Positions 1 through 8,990 are shown, numbered from the stretch's first letter. The stretch is DNA of 64,000 bases from Streptomyces sp. AM 4-1-1 (GCF_029167625.1 NZ_CP119145.1:3658001-3722000); one strand, 5' to 3'. Numbers and translations: made by a program. Notes: a model not told the origin generated them from the sequence alone.

Positions 1-877
1 GGGCGAGCATCTGGGCGACCGTCGTCAGCACCGCCCGCTCGTCCGGCGAGAAAGCCACCGGATTGCGGAACCCCGCCATCCAGGCGCCCATGGTGTGCCC
101 CGACTCGATCAGCGGCAGGAACGCCCAGGAGCGGCGGCCGAAGGGGCGGGCCAGCGGCCAGGTGTCCGGGTAGCGGTTCTCGTACTCCTCGGGTGACGGG
201 AGATAGATGGCCTGCCCGGTCCGTACGACCTCGCAGGCCGGGTAGTCGGTGTCCATCGGCAGACCGGCGAACGGTTCCTCGTCCTCGGGCGGGTGCCCGT
301 GGTGGCCGATGACCGTCAGCCGTCCGCCCGCGATCCCGAAGACCGCCAGCCCCTCCGGTGAGAAACCCGGCATGGAGAGGGAGGCGGCGACCCGCAGCAC
401 CTCCTCGGTGGACCGCGCCTCGGCCAGCGCACGCCCCGCGTTCAGCAGGAACGCCTCGCGGGAGCGGCGCCAGTCACCGGTGATACGGGTGTGCTGTCCG
501 GTGGTGCCGGGCTGCGGTTCGGCCACCTCCTGGAGGGTGCCGATCAGGACGTACTGATCGGAGCCGTCGTCGGGGTGCGGGAGCAGCGGTTTGGACCGGC
601 TGCGTACGGTACGGAGCACCCTGCCGTGCTCGTCCATGATCCGCAGTCGTGCCTCGGCGAGGGTGCCCTCGGCGACCGCCAGGTTCACGACCGCGTTGAT
701 CTCGTTCCAGTCGACCGGATGGAACCGGGAGCGCACCTCGGTCGCGCTGAAGACGCCCGCCTTCGCGGGCAGACCGACCAGCCGGGCAGCCTCCGCGTCC
801 AGCGTGACCGATCCCGCGGCGTTGTCCCACCGCCACAGACCGGTCGCGATCGCGGCCAGCAGCTCATCGGTGCGCAT
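1..877 (-). CDS. PAS/GAF sensor protein, probably SpoIIE-type phosphatase (3' end outside window)
   Basis: The first 292 residues of a cytoplasmic signalling protein are visible; the C-terminus lies beyond base 1. Residues about 10-115 read as a PAS domain and about 145-292 as a GAF domain (GFSPEGLAVFGIAGG, then RRSWAFLPLIESG), which usually sense a small ligand or redox state. In streptomycetes this order commonly precedes a PP2C/SpoIIE serine phosphatase domain that acts on anti-anti-sigma factors, but that domain is not in view, so the phosphatase call is inference. The ATG at 875-877 was chosen because it gives a complete PAS start. It is divergent from aspS, with 174 bp between them. Confidence 0.75.
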   Translation of the reverse strand, partial: MRTDELLAAIATGLWRWDNAAGSVTLDAEAARLVGLPAKAGVFSATEVRSRFHPVDWNEINAVVNLAVAEGTLAEARLRIMDEHGRVLRTVRSRSKPLLPHPDDGSDQYVLIGTLQEVAEPQPGTTGQHTRITGDWRRSREAFLLNAGRALAEARSTEEVLRVAASLSMPGFSPEGLAVFGIAGGRLTVIGHHGHPPEDEEPFAGLPMDTDYPACEVVRTGQAIYLPSPEEYENRYPDTWPLARPFGRRSWAFLPLIESGHTMGAWMAGFRNPVAFSPDERAVLTTVAQMLA

Positions 878-1051
878 TGCCCCACTCTAGGAAGGTTTGT
901 TCGCTCTCCGCCACCGAGGAGACGCGGTCCGGCGCCGTTCATCGGCCTTAAGGGGGATCTTGATGTGGTCCGTGGCCACCTTCCGGCGGGGACGCGGGCG
1001 GTAGCCTGGGGTGACACTCCACCCCGAACCGCGAAGACTGGATGAACGACG

Positions 1052-2860
1052 ATGCATCGGTACAGGTCCCACACCTGCGGCGAGCTCCGCGCCTCTGACG
1101 TCGGCACCGACGTCCGGCTGAGTGGCTGGCTGCACAATCGCCGAGACCTGGGCGGCATCCTCTTCATCGATCTGCGCGACCACTACGGCCTGGTCCAGCT
1201 CGTCGCCCGTCCGGGTACGCCCGGCAACGAGGCGCTGTCGAAGCTGACCAAGGAGACCGTCGTACGGATCGACGGCAAGGTCTCCGCGCGCGGCGCCGAC
1301 AACGTCAACCCGGAGCTGCCGACCGGCGAGATCGAGATCGAGGTCAGCGAGGTCGAGGTGCTGGGCGAGGCCGCCCCGCTGCCCTTCACGATCAACGCCG
1401 AGGACGGGGTGAACGAGGAGCGGCGGCTGGAGTACCGCTTCCTCGACCTGCGCCGCGAGCGGATGCACCGCAACATCATGCTGCGCACGGCCGTCATCTC
1501 GGCCATCCGGCACAAGATGACCGCCCTCGGCTTCAACGAGATGGCGACGCCGATCCTGGCCGCGACCTCTCCGGAGGGCGCCCGTGACTTCGTGGTCCCG
1601 TCCCGGCTGAACCCGGGCAAGTTCTACGCGCTGCCGCAGGCCCCGCAGCAGTTCAAGCAGCTGCTGATGATCTCCGGCTTCGACCGCTACTTCCAGATCG
1701 CGCCGTGCTTCCGTGACGAGGACGCCCGCGCCGACCGTTCACCCGGCGAGTTCTACCAGCTCGATGTCGAGATGTCCTTCGTCGAGCAGGAGGACGTCTT
1801 CCAGCCGATCGAGAAGCTGATGACCGAGCTGTTCACGGAGTTCGGCAACGGCCGTGAGGTCACGTCCCCGTTCCCGCGCATCCCGTTCCGTGAGTCGATG
1901 CTGAAGTACGGCAACGACAAGCCGGACCTGCGGGCCAAGCTGGAGCTCGTCGACATCTCCGACGTCTTCGCGGACTCGGAGTTCAAGGCGTTCGCCGGGA
2001 AGCACGTCCGTGCCCTTCCGGTGCCGGACACCGCGGCCCAGTCGCGGAAGTTCTTCGACGGGCTGGGCGCGTACGCGGTCGAGCAGGGCGCCAAGGGCCT
2101 TGCCTGGGTGCGGGTCGGCGAGGACGGCTCGCTGACGGGCCCGATCGCGAAGTTCCTCACCGACGCCGACATCGGCACGCTCAGCGAGCGCCTTTCCCTC
2201 GCCCCCGGCCACGCCATCTTCTTCGGCGCGGGCGAGTTCGACGAGGTCTCGAAGATCATGTCCGCCGTCCGCGTCGAGGCCGCGAAGCGCGCGGGCCACT
2301 TCGAGGAGAACGTCTTCCGGTTCTGCTGGATCGTCGACTTCCCGATGTACGAGAAGGACGAGGAGACCGGCAGGATCGACTTCTCGCACAACCCCTTCTC
2401 GATGCCCCAGGGCGGCATGGCCGACCTGGAGGAGAAGGACCCGCTGGACATCCTGGCCTGGCAGTACGACATCGTCTGCAACGGCATCGAGCTGTCCTCG
2501 GGCGCCATCCGCAACCACGAGCCCGAGGTGATGATCAAGGCGTTCGAGATCGCGGGCTACAAGGCGGAGACGGTGGAGCGGGAGTTCGCGGGCATGCTCC
2601 GTGCCTTCCGCCTCGGCGCCCCGCCGCACGGCGGCATCGCCCCGGGCGTCGACCGCATCGTGATGCTGCTGGCCGACGAGCCGAACATCCGCGAGACGAT
2701 CGCGTTCCCCCTCAACGGCAACGCCCAGGACCTGATGATGGGCGCCCCCTCCGAACTGGACGAGACCCGCCTGCGCGAGCTGAACATCCAGCTCCGGAAG
2801 CCGGTCGGCACGGTGAAGGCGGTTCCGTCCGCGAAGCCGGCGAACGAGCCGAAGAAGTAG
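1052..2860 (+). CDS. aspS: Aspartate--tRNA ligase
   Basis: Charges tRNA-Asp with aspartate in the cytoplasm; an essential class II aminoacyl-tRNA synthetase. At 602 residues it has full bacterial-type length. An OB-fold anticodon-binding domain fills about residues 1-105, followed by the class II core with motif 2 ([10 protein letters not shown], near residue 220), a bacterial GAD insertion (about 290-420) and motif 3 (GVDRIVMLL, near 532). A short Lys/Pro-rich tail follows. The ATG at 1052 starts exactly at the conserved N-terminus. The gene is monocistronic: a strong hairpin follows the stop codon. High confidence. Confidence 0.98.
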   Translation: MHRYRSHTCGELRASDVGTDVRLSGWLHNRRDLGGILFIDLRDHYGLVQLVARPGTPGNEALSKLTKETVVRIDGKVSARGADNVNPELPTGEIEIEVSEVEVLGEAAPLPFTINAEDGVNEERRLEYRFLDLRRERMHRNIMLRTAVISAIRHKMTALGFNEMATPILAATSPEGARDFVVPSRLNPGKFYALPQAPQQFKQLLMISGFDRYFQIAPCFRDEDARADRSPGEFYQLDVEMSFVEQEDVFQPIEKLMTELFTEFGNGREVTSPFPRIPFRESMLKYGNDKPDLRAKLELVDISDVFADSEFKAFAGKHVRALPVPDTAAQSRKFFDGLGAYAVEQGAKGLAWVRVGEDGSLTGPIAKFLTDADIGTLSERLSLAPGHAIFFGAGEFDEVSKIMSAVRVEAAKRAGHFEENVFRFCWIVDFPMYEKDEETGRIDFSHNPFSMPQGGMADLEEKDPLDILAWQYDIVCNGIELSSGAIRNHEPEVMIKAFEIAGYKAETVEREFAGMLRAFRLGAPPHGGIAPGVDRIVMLLADEPNIRETIAFPLNGNAQDLMMGAPSELDETRLRELNIQLRKPVGTVKAVPSAKPANEPKK

Positions 2861-2897
2861 GCACCCCGCCTCCGCCTTTGGTGTGGGCGCCCGGTCC

Positions 2898-2911
2898 GTT
2901 TCACGTGAAAC
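2898..2911. other. parS-type ParB binding site
   Basis: GTTTCACGTGAAAC, a perfect 14-bp palindrome, matches the core of the bacterial parS centromere consensus; the 16-bp extended site matches at 15 positions (the first base is C, not T). It lies between aspS and the shared terminator hairpin, where it disturbs no gene. Streptomyces chromosomes carry many parS sites around oriC, loaded by ParB for chromosome segregation into spores. Confidence 0.85.
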
Positions 2912-2938
2912 AGCCCCCGATCAGCCGATCGGGGGCTG
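2911..2938. terminator. Bidirectional hairpin terminator between aspS and the MerR-type gene
   Basis: A perfect 12-bp stem (CAGCCCCCGATC and its complement) closes over an AGCC loop. It sits 50 bp after the aspS stop and contains the stop codon of the converging MerR-type gene, so it can serve both transcripts. It directly abuts the parS palindrome. Confidence 0.8.
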
Positions 2939-3721
2939 TTCGCGTTGGTCGTACGTGCCGCGGGGCAGCGCTTGGGCGGCTGCCGACTCATCGGCGGACG
3001 TGACGACGACTGCCAGGTCCGCGCCTGCCCGGAGCAGCGCCACGGTCCGTGCGGCGATCTGGTCGAGGCGCTGCCGCAGGACGCGCTGCGCCTCTCCCTG
3101 ACTGTCGAACCGGTCCAGGGAGCCCACGATCTCGCGCGTCGCGGGAATGCCGTATCCGGCGCTGCGGAGGGCCGCGACGATCCGGGCCGCTCTGATGGCT
3201 GGAAGGCCGTAACGACGTGCTCGCAGTGAGGTCACCCGCTCAGGGGTGACCAGCCCTTCCTGCTCCCAGAACCGCAGGGTCGAGGGACGTACACCGAGCG
3301 CTTCCGCGAGCGCCGTGATCGTCATCGCATCGCTCTCCCGCTCGAACCCGGGTGTGTTCGCTTCGGCCCGGATCGCACGCAACGCCTGTTGCGCGCGCAG
3401 AGCCTCCTCTCGTTCCCGCTCCAGCCGAACGTGGACCGCGTTGATCGCCGAGGCCGCCTCGGGGATCGTTCCCGTCCGCAGTCCCGCGAGCAGCTGCCGG
3501 GCCGCTACGGGTCCACCGGCATCCGCGAGCCCTCGATACGCGCGAAGAGCGTGCACGTGAACCGGTGCGTAGGACCGGTAGCCGTTGCCCGATCGCGCGG
3601 CTGGAGGAATGACCCCCAGCCGCTCCAGGTCGCGAACCTGTTGCACCGAGTACCCCGACTGCCTGGCGACGTCGACGGTCCGGAGCGGAACCCGTGGCGA
3701 ACCGCTCGCCGGCTCACTCAT
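2921..3721 (-). CDS. MerR family regulator with two HTH regions (TioE-like)
   Basis: A DNA-binding regulator of 266 residues. Residues about 13-80 form a MerR-type winged helix (TVDVARQSGYSVQQVRDLE, then GYRSYAPVHVHALRAY). A second MerR-like HTH appears at about 135-195 (TALAEALGVRPSTLRFWEQEG). This tandem arrangement is typical of the TioE group rather than classical single-domain MerR activators. No conserved cysteines for metal sensing are seen. The start at 3721 (MSEPASG) was preferred to an upstream in-frame ATG because the extra residues resemble no domain and would overlap the divergent gene. Its 40-bp gap to the DUF6194 gene implies that it controls itself and that neighbour. Confidence 0.85.
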   Translation of the reverse strand: MSEPASGSPRVPLRTVDVARQSGYSVQQVRDLERLGVIPPAARSGNGYRSYAPVHVHALRAYRGLADAGGPVAARQLLAGLRTGTIPEAASAINAVHVRLEREREEALRAQQALRAIRAEANTPGFERESDAMTITALAEALGVRPSTLRFWEQEGLVTPERVTSLRARRYGLPAIRAARIVAALRSAGYGIPATREIVGSLDRFDSQGEAQRVLRQRLDQIAARTVALLRAGADLAVVVTSADESAAAQALPRGTYDQREQPPIG

Positions 3722-3740
3722 CCCCAACCCCCCATCAGCA

Positions 3741-3759
3741 CTTGAAGGTGATGCTTGAA
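3741..3759. promoter_or_regulatory. Direct repeat in the divergent regulator/DUF6194 gap
   Basis: CTTGAA occurs twice with 7 bp between the copies, in the 40-bp space shared by the MerR-type gene and the DUF6194 gene, ending 2 bp before the latter's ATG. It is a candidate contact site for the divergent regulator; no function is shown by sequence alone. Confidence 0.35.
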
Positions 3760-3761
3760 CC

Positions 3762-4247
3762 ATGAGTATCGAACAGATCATCGCGACCGTGCGGAGCCTG
3801 CCCGGCGCACTCGTGGTCACCCCGGAGCCGGGCGACGACTTCCCTGAACCCGCGTGGGGCGATTCGTTCTTCTGCTACGCCCCCGACGGCCGGATGCCTC
3901 GGAACGTCCAGCCCTACGGAACGATCGTCACCAAGAACCATCCCGCCGACGACGCCTCCGACCTCGACACTCCGGGCCGCCGACGGGTGAACGTCCAGGT
4001 GGACCGCGCGACGTTCCGGGAGCTGACGGGCGAGGAGCCGCGCAGCCTCACCCGGCCCCGCGACTACGCGGCCGTCGACACCGTGATGCCGCACCCGGTC
4101 TACGGGGCACTGGGCTGGATCTCCGTCGTCAACCCCGACGAGAGGACGACGGACACGGTCGAGCAGCTCCTGCGCGGAGCCCACGAGGCGGCCCGCACCA
4201 GGTTCGCGCGGCGATACGAGGAGGGAAGGGCGCCGGGGAACGGCTGA
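3762..4247 (+). CDS. DUF6194 family protein
   Basis: A cytoplasmic protein of 161 residues with no signal peptide or membrane segment. The N-terminus (MSIEQIIATVRSLPGALVV) and the central WGDSFFCYAPDG and VNVQVDRATFRELTG stretches match the DUF6194 family, whose biochemical role is unknown. The ATG at 3762 has a weak GAAGG about 13 bases upstream. It is divergent from the TioE-like MerR gene 40 bp away, a pairing that suggests the regulator controls it. The fold resembles small YjbR/MmcQ-like proteins only loosely; no function is claimed. Confidence 0.75.
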   Translation: MSIEQIIATVRSLPGALVVTPEPGDDFPEPAWGDSFFCYAPDGRMPRNVQPYGTIVTKNHPADDASDLDTPGRRRVNVQVDRATFRELTGEEPRSLTRPRDYAAVDTVMPHPVYGALGWISVVNPDERTTDTVEQLLRGAHEAARTRFARRYEEGRAPGNG

Positions 4248-4344
4248 CAGGGACCCGGATCAAGCGGTCCCGCGTCCTGTGCGACTCTCACGCGCTCCCG
4301 GCTGAGCGACGACCACGCAGTGATTCCGCTGGCCGATGTGCGCT

Positions 4345-4851
4345 TCATCCAGGAGCTCCAAACGCCGACGGGCAACGCCTACCGCTCGGCGTCCCGGCCG
4401 GCCCAGTGTTCGTCGGGTCTGTGGAGCAGGCCACCAGCGCCAGCGAGAGAAAGACCGGCCGTTCGAGGTAGAAGCCCAGGGACACATCATCGCCCCGTCC
4501 GAGCCGATCGGCCGCGGAGCTGATGAGCAGGGCCAGGTAGGTGGTGTCCCGGTAGGCGGCGGAGTCGAAGCGGGGCGCGTACTCGGCCAACCGCTCTCCG
4601 AGCCAGGTCGCCGCCTCCCTCGGGTCCGGCCACGTTCCCCGGATCAGGGACTGGGGCTTCAGGAGCCAGTGGGCCGTTTCGAGTGGTGGCAGACCGGAGG
4701 CCGGGAACTCCGCGACGACCTCGCGGTACCGCAGGACCAGCTCGGGTCTGCTGCCGGCCGGAGGGGGGTCGGGGTGCGGGGGTCGGCGCAAACCCTCCTG
4801 GTCGAAGTGAGCCTTCGGTCCGTTCCACAGATAGCCATGGTGGTGCGACAC
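4345..4851 (-). CDS. Conserved hypothetical protein
   Basis: 168 residues, soluble, not assigned to a family. The central stretch (RPELVLRYREVVAEFPASG, then PPLETAHWLLKPQSLIRG and WPDPREAATWLGERLAEYAP) has normal protein composition and strong actinobacterial codon bias, so it is probably a real gene. The last 25 or so residues turn Pro/Gly/Ser-rich and may be non-native, which would fit a late frameshift. It is the first of a run of minus-strand genes (4.3-7.2 kb), but spacing of over 100 bp to the DUF397 gene argues against tight coupling. Confidence 0.55.
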   Translation of the reverse strand: MSHHHGYLWNGPKAHFDQEGLRRPPHPDPPPAGSRPELVLRYREVVAEFPASGLPPLETAHWLLKPQSLIRGTWPDPREAATWLGERLAEYAPRFDSAAYRDTTYLALLISSAADRLGRGDDVSLGFYLERPVFLSLALVACSTDPTNTGPAGTPSGRRCPSAFGAPG

Positions 4852-4955
4852 GGTTCCTGCCGAGGGAAGTTACGGGAATGGACCGACCGGTCCCGGCCTC
4901 AGGAAAGGCCGGGACCGGCGGGACCGGTGGAAGCGGGCGGGGCCGGTGGTTGCCG

Positions 4956-5189
4956 TCAGGCCGAGAGGCCGAACCGCTCCGGTTCGATACCGGCGGCTCC
5001 CAACTCCGCCGACGTGAACCGCAGCGGCTCCCCGTCCGGCCGCTTGCTGTCGCCCAGGGCCCACGCGTCGTCGCCGATCCGGGCGAGGGTCACGCAGGAT
5101 TCGCCGTCCGGGTGGGTGTTGCCTCCGCACGCTTTGGCGAACAGGGCCCCACTGATGTCGAGCGCGTACAAATTGCTTCCGTTCTGCAT
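4956..5189 (-). CDS. DUF397 domain small protein
   Basis: 77 residues. The core CVTLARIGDDAWALGDSKRP followed by PLRFTSAE carries the DUF397 pattern (Cys-Val plus Asp-Ser-Lys). Proteins of this family normally sit beside Scr1-type (DUF5753) regulators and act with them in developmental or antibiotic control in streptomycetes. Here the presumed partner lies upstream on the same strand at 5562-6413. GGAAGG precedes the ATG at a good distance. The N-terminus differs from the usual Trp-containing opening, so it is a divergent member. Confidence 0.7.
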   Translation of the reverse strand: MQNGSNLYALDISGALFAKACGGNTHPDGESCVTLARIGDDAWALGDSKRPDGEPLRFTSAELGAAGIEPERFGLSA

Positions 5190-5561
5190 GGTGTGCTGCC
5201 TTCCTGATCATCCGACGGCCACGGAGATGCAGCCGTCGCCCTCCGCCCTCCTGGGCGGACGTCATGGGGCGGCGCGGCCGAGTGCGATCGCATGCCAAGG
5301 CCGCGCCGAAACGGTTCTCTCTGCCGCGCGAGTTGCCGACCTGGACCCGGCCGGGCGGGTCTGCGCGCACGGAGGGAGAGGCGTTACGAGGCCCCGGGGG
5401 CCGCGGATCGGTTACGCGGCGCCCCGCCGGACGACCTCGGCGAGCACCAGCGCCACATCGGGGCGTGCCCGGCCCAGGTCGACAAGGCCCAGCCCTGGAG
5501 AGGCGGTGTCAGAAACGGGAATCCATGTGATCCACCGAATATGCCGAAACTTGCCGAGGTT
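5190..5561. other. Gap without a convincing gene
   Basis: The 372 bp between the Scr1-type regulator and the DUF397 gene hold only short, low-quality reading frames. On the minus strand a frame continues after the regulator stop for about 45 codons before ending, without recognisable homology. In intact modules these two genes are usually adjacent, so this may be decayed sequence or an insertion. Confidence 0.4.
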
Positions 5562-6413
5562 TCACTTGAGAGAATTGATCGCTGCCTTGATCAATGTCTG
5601 TGCTGAACTTCCGTACACAGCGAGACCGGACAAGGCGGAGAACGTATCGGCGTACAGGGCGAGTTCGTGGGGCTGCGTCACAGTGAGATGGGCAGACACC
5701 AGCTCGACGTTTGCTTGAATGTCATCGAAGAGGAAGAAGCCCTCCACCGGCCATAAACCTGATCTGTCGGCGCCAAAAGGCACGATTCCGAGACTGATCG
5801 AGGCAAGGGAGGCAGAGGCCAGAAGGTGCTCCAACTGGCCTGCCATCACCTCCGGACCTCCGATCCGACAGCGCAGCACTCCCTCCTCCAAGACAATCGC
5901 GAATCGATGGTTACCCCTGTGCACAATGTTCTGCTTCTGCACACGTACACGGACGGCGGCTTCCACGTCGTCCACCAGTTGCCGACGGTCGCGGATCGAG
6001 GTCAACAGTGCCTTGATGTACGGGCCGGTTTGCACGGGCCCTGGGACCAGCCACGGAGAGTAGATGCGAAACCGCTGAGTGCGTTCCCACAGAGGGAGCA
6101 CAGACTCCTGGGCCTGCTTGAGACCGGACCGTTCCATACGACGCCACTCGACATACATGCCGTCGATGCCGCGGGCTGTTGCGATGAGTTCTTCCATCAA
6201 GTGCGGTACACGGCAGTGCAGGGCCCAGTCGCGGAGGTCCTGCTCCGTGGGGGTGCGGACACCGTTCTCGAAACGAGAACACTTCGACTCATGCCAGCCT
6301 GCCATGGCTGCCAACGTTCGTGCGCTGAGCCCGGCGTCGAGCCGTATCTCCCGCAAATGCCGACCGAAATCGCTCTTGGCCTGCTGAATACTTGATGGTG
6401 TCTGTGAGGGCAC
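5562..6413 (-). CDS. Scr1-type XRE/DUF5753 transcriptional regulator
   Basis: A DNA-binding protein of 283 residues. An N-terminal XRE helix-turn-helix (FGRHLREIRLDAGLSARTLA, then WHESKCSRFENG) spans about residues 15-70 and the rest is the DUF5753 ligand-like domain (IYSPWLVPGPVQTGPYIKAL; LEEGVLRCRIGGPEVMAGQL). These proteins pair with DUF397 partners. The GTG at 6413 (VPSQTPSS) was chosen over upstream starts because the preceding 80 residues are basic, low-quality translation that would overlap the next gene. It lies 23 bp downstream of the DUF6879 gene on the same strand, so the two are probably co-transcribed. Confidence 0.88.
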   Translation of the reverse strand: MPSQTPSSIQQAKSDFGRHLREIRLDAGLSARTLAAMAGWHESKCSRFENGVRTPTEQDLRDWALHCRVPHLMEELIATARGIDGMYVEWRRMERSGLKQAQESVLPLWERTQRFRIYSPWLVPGPVQTGPYIKALLTSIRDRRQLVDDVEAAVRVRVQKQNIVHRGNHRFAIVLEEGVLRCRIGGPEVMAGQLEHLLASASLASISLGIVPFGADRSGLWPVEGFFLFDDIQANVELVSAHLTVTQPHELALYADTFSALSGLAVYGSSAQTLIKAAINSLK

Positions 6414-6436
6414 TCTGCGGTCCGGTGTTGCGCTTG

Positions 6437-6949
6437 TCAGGTCGGCCGGTATTCCGTATGGGGTATTGCGCGATCCCACACGGCCTCGAAAGCGGATGTG
6501 CAGAGTTCCGTGATATCGGGGTCCGTGGTGACTTCGTGTTCGAGGGAATCGCCGTTTCCGTCGAAGTGATTCAGGAGGACGAGGCTGGTATCGAATACCC
6601 AGAAGTCGTTTCCTGGAAGGGCGATACTCGTAGCCCTGCGCCGGGGGAGCCACCGCACCTGTTCGCCGGCCGCGATGTTGAGACCGTCGGTGACGTCGTA
6701 CTCGAAATGGATGTAGTCGCTGACCGGCTCGGACATGATGCGGGCCCGCCGTACCTCAACGCCTCGGGCAGTCGCTTCGGAAACGAGCCGCAGCCAGTCT
6801 CCCCACCGCTCGGCGGGATCAATGGGACGGCCCGCGCTCCAGTCGACGAACGCGGGGTCCGACTTCATGTAGCCGTCCCGCATCTCCAAGTGGACCGCTG
6901 ACCGGCGACAGTCCCGGAACAGCTCCTCAAACGTCGGGAGTTGCGGCAT
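6437..6949 (-). CDS. DUF6879 family protein
   Basis: 170 residues, soluble. The opening FEELFRDCRRSAVHLEMRDGY and the later ARIMSEPVSDYIHFEYDVT and LPGNDFWVFDTSLVLLNHFD segments are characteristic of DUF6879, a family of unknown biochemistry usually found next to Scr1-type regulators in Streptomyces. It overlaps the upstream 75-residue gene by 23 bp, which implies translational coupling, and precedes the XRE/DUF5753 gene by 23 bp. This three-gene order is a conserved accessory module; no enzymatic motif is visible. Confidence 0.85.
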   Translation of the reverse strand: MPQLPTFEELFRDCRRSAVHLEMRDGYMKSDPAFVDWSAGRPIDPAERWGDWLRLVSEATARGVEVRRARIMSEPVSDYIHFEYDVTDGLNIAAGEQVRWLPRRRATSIALPGNDFWVFDTSLVLLNHFDGNGDSLEHEVTTDPDITELCTSAFEAVWDRAIPHTEYRPT

Positions 6950-7154
6950 CCTTCACCTCCAGGAAGAACTGCACCATGCGCCGGGGAATCTCCACCACGG
7001 TTTCATGGTCGGGGATGTCCAGCTCAGTGAGACGTGCCTGGTCCAGTACCTTCCAGCCTTGAACCAGGTAGTGATCGGTCTCCTCGTCCAAGTACACCGT
7101 GGGAGACCCACCGCTGGGACTTTCCGGGTCCTTGCCGAGCTTGCGTAAGGTCAT
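6927..7154 (-). CDS. Small conserved protein upstream of the DUF6879 gene
   Basis: 75 residues, acidic, with the segments SPTVYLDEETDHYLVQGWKV and TVVEIPRRMVQFFLEVKDA. Short proteins of this pattern accompany DUF6879 genes in streptomycetes; the role is unknown. A strong AGGAAGAGG lies before the ATG at 7154. The 3' end overlaps the DUF6879 gene by 23 bp. It is probably the promoter-proximal gene of the minus-strand module. Confidence 0.75.
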   Translation of the reverse strand: MTLRKLGKDPESPSGGSPTVYLDEETDHYLVQGWKVLDQARLTELDIPDHETVVEIPRRMVQFFLEVKDAATPDV

Positions 7155-7260
7155 GTCGGTCCTCTTCCTGTGGGCGGGATCACCTTGCTCGTCAGAGACT
7201 GCCGTGCCGAACGCATCAGAGCGAGTGACTTGCCGGAACTTGCCCCGCTCGGGGCGGCGT

Positions 7261-7500
7261 TCACGCGACAGCGGTCAGTTCGCACCAGACGTACTTGTCG
7301 CAGTCGCCCGCCTGGGTGAGCGGGTACCAGCCCAGGTCGTCGGAGCAAGCGCGGATGAGGGCGGGTCCTCGGCCGCCCTCGGCGTCCGTGTCCCGGGGAG
7401 GGAGGAATGCGGGGCGATCGGGGATGTGGTGGGGTCCGTGTCCCGGACGCCGATGCCAAGTGCGCGTTCCGCCCAGCGCAGACGGAGGGCAGCCGGTCCC
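7261..7500 (-). pseudogene. Relic of a histidine-kinase-like ATPase (anti-sigma type)
   Basis: Two frames together give the C-terminal part of an ATP-binding regulatory protein: LRLRWAERALGIGVRDTDP in one frame, then, after a one-base shift near 7410, DTDAEGGRGPALIRACSDD and a WCELTA ending in another. EGGRG is the G2-like ATP lid seen in Streptomyces stand-alone HATPases. The N-terminal half with the N-box is missing. It meets a second relic head to head at about 7500. Confidence 0.65.
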
Positions 7501-7512
7501 TTCCCGGCCCGG

Positions 7513-8006
7513 ATGAGTCAGGTGGAGGCGGGCGACGCCGGCGTCAGCGAAGCGCGACTGCGCAGGCTGGTGGCTCACTGCGCCTGCGACGACGTGGAGT
7601 TGATCGACGCACTCGCGGCGATGGCGACAGACCGTATCCGCGGCTGGTGGGAAGAGTATCGAGTCCTGCTCCCACCTGTGTTCCTCGTTTTGTCGGAGCT
7701 GGAGCATCATGCATCGTTCAGGGGAGACGTGGAGATCATTCACGTACCCGGCTTGCTCCAGACCGAGGACTACGCCCGGCCGTTTTCTCGTACACGCTGC
7801 CTGAGCTTTCAGTAGCTGATCCGGAAGCCCGTGTGGCACACCGGACGAGGCGTCGATCGATCCTCGAAGGCGATGAGCGCACGCCGTACGAGGTGGTACT
7901 CCATGAAGCCGCGCTTCGCATCAGGGTCGCCGACCGCAGCACCGCCCGACGCCGGCTCGATCACGTACTGGATCTGTCGGAAGCCGACGGGGGCGGGTCT
8001 TCCCCC
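7513..8006 (+). pseudogene. Relic of a Scr1-type XRE/DUF5753 regulator
   Basis: The frame opens inside an XRE domain (MSQVEAGDAGVSEARLRRLV) so the first 30 or so residues are lost. It continues through the DUF5753 signature (FRGDVEIIHVPGLLQTEDYA), then shifts frame near 7785 and resumes as FSYTLPELSVADPEARVAHR and YEVVLHEAALRIRV before stopping being recognisable at the end of the converging amidohydrolase gene. Loss of both ends plus a frameshift makes a working product implausible. Confidence 0.75.
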
Positions 8007-8990
8007 TCAGCGGATCTCCGGCGGCAGCGCGTCACCGTAGAGGCGCCGGGCGTTGCCCGAGAGCACGTCGTGCACGGTTCCGTCGTCGAGACCGGCATCG
8101 CGGATGTACTCGACCGCTCGCGTGTACTTCTCGTCCTGGAAGTACGGGTAGTCCGATCCGCACATGACGCGCGTGGGGTCGAACGTGTCCAGGGTCAGCC
8201 GCAGCGACGGGCCGTGGAAGTTGGCCGCGTCGAACCACATGCGCCGCATCGACTCCAGCGGTGACGAGGGGAACGCGTCCCAGTCCTCGAAGTTGTCCTC
8301 GATCCGCCTCGCGAGGAACGGCAGATCACCGCCCAGATGCGCGATGTGGAAGCGGATGCGGGGGAAGCGTCGGGGGATGTCGGCCTTCAGCAGGTGCAGC
8401 ACGGCGAGGGCGTCCTCCATGGGCGCCCCGGTGACCCATTCGAGTCGCTTGTCGTTGATCATCGGACAGTTCGCGCCGTTGCCCGTCGCGTGTACGTGGA
8501 CGATGGCGCCGCGCCGGTCGAGTTCGGCGAAGACGGGGTCGAACCGGGGGTCGGCCAGGGAGATCGTTCCCTGGACCAGCGAGGTGATCGCGACGCCCAC
8601 GAAACCGAGGTCGTCGAGGCAGTGGCGGATCTGCTCCAGGGACGCGTCGACATGGGGCAGCGCGAGCGCGCCGTACGCGAGGAACCGGTCGGGGTGCCGC
8701 TCGACGACCGCGGCATAGGAGTCGTTGACCGTCCGGGCCGTGTCCCGCGCCGCCGCCGGGTCGTCGACCATCGGCAGTTGCGGGACCACGGAGAGGACCT
8801 GGACGCGCACGCCGGCCGCGTCCATCATGCGCAGGCGCGCGCTCATGTCCGTGTCGTCGTCCCCGGCGCGGATGTCGCGGGCGACCTTCGTGCTCGACGG
8901 GTCGACCCCGATCGCCTCAAGACGGTCGAGATGGTCGGCGGGATAGACGTGAGCGTGCGTGTCGATGACCTGGAGCGGTGTCGTTGCCAC
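8007..8990 (-). CDS. Amidohydrolase 2 family metalloenzyme (ACMSD-like)
   Basis: A cytoplasmic TIM-barrel hydrolase or decarboxylase of 327 residues. The metal-binding set is visible: HAH near residue 12 (IDTHAHVYP), His in IVHVHATGN (about 168), His in FHIAHLGG (about 219) and Asp in GSDYPYF (about 285). The ACMSD/gamma-resorcylate decarboxylase branch often carries out non-oxidative decarboxylation of aromatic acids, but the substrate cannot be read here. The start is GTG at 8988-8990, behind a strong GGAGGAAC. No pathway genes adjoin: its 3' end meets a pseudogene, and metG lies upstream on the same strand, 246 bp away. Confidence 0.88.
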   Translation of the reverse strand: MATTPLQVIDTHAHVYPADHLDRLEAIGVDPSSTKVARDIRAGDDDTDMSARLRMMDAAGVRVQVLSVVPQLPMVDDPAAARDTARTVNDSYAAVVERHPDRFLAYGALALPHVDASLEQIRHCLDDLGFVGVAITSLVQGTISLADPRFDPVFAELDRRGAIVHVHATGNGANCPMINDKRLEWVTGAPMEDALAVLHLLKADIPRRFPRIRFHIAHLGGDLPFLARRIEDNFEDWDAFPSSPLESMRRMWFDAANFHGPSLRLTLDTFDPTRVMCGSDYPYFQDEKYTRAVEYIRDAGLDDGTVHDVLSGNARRLYGDALPPEIR

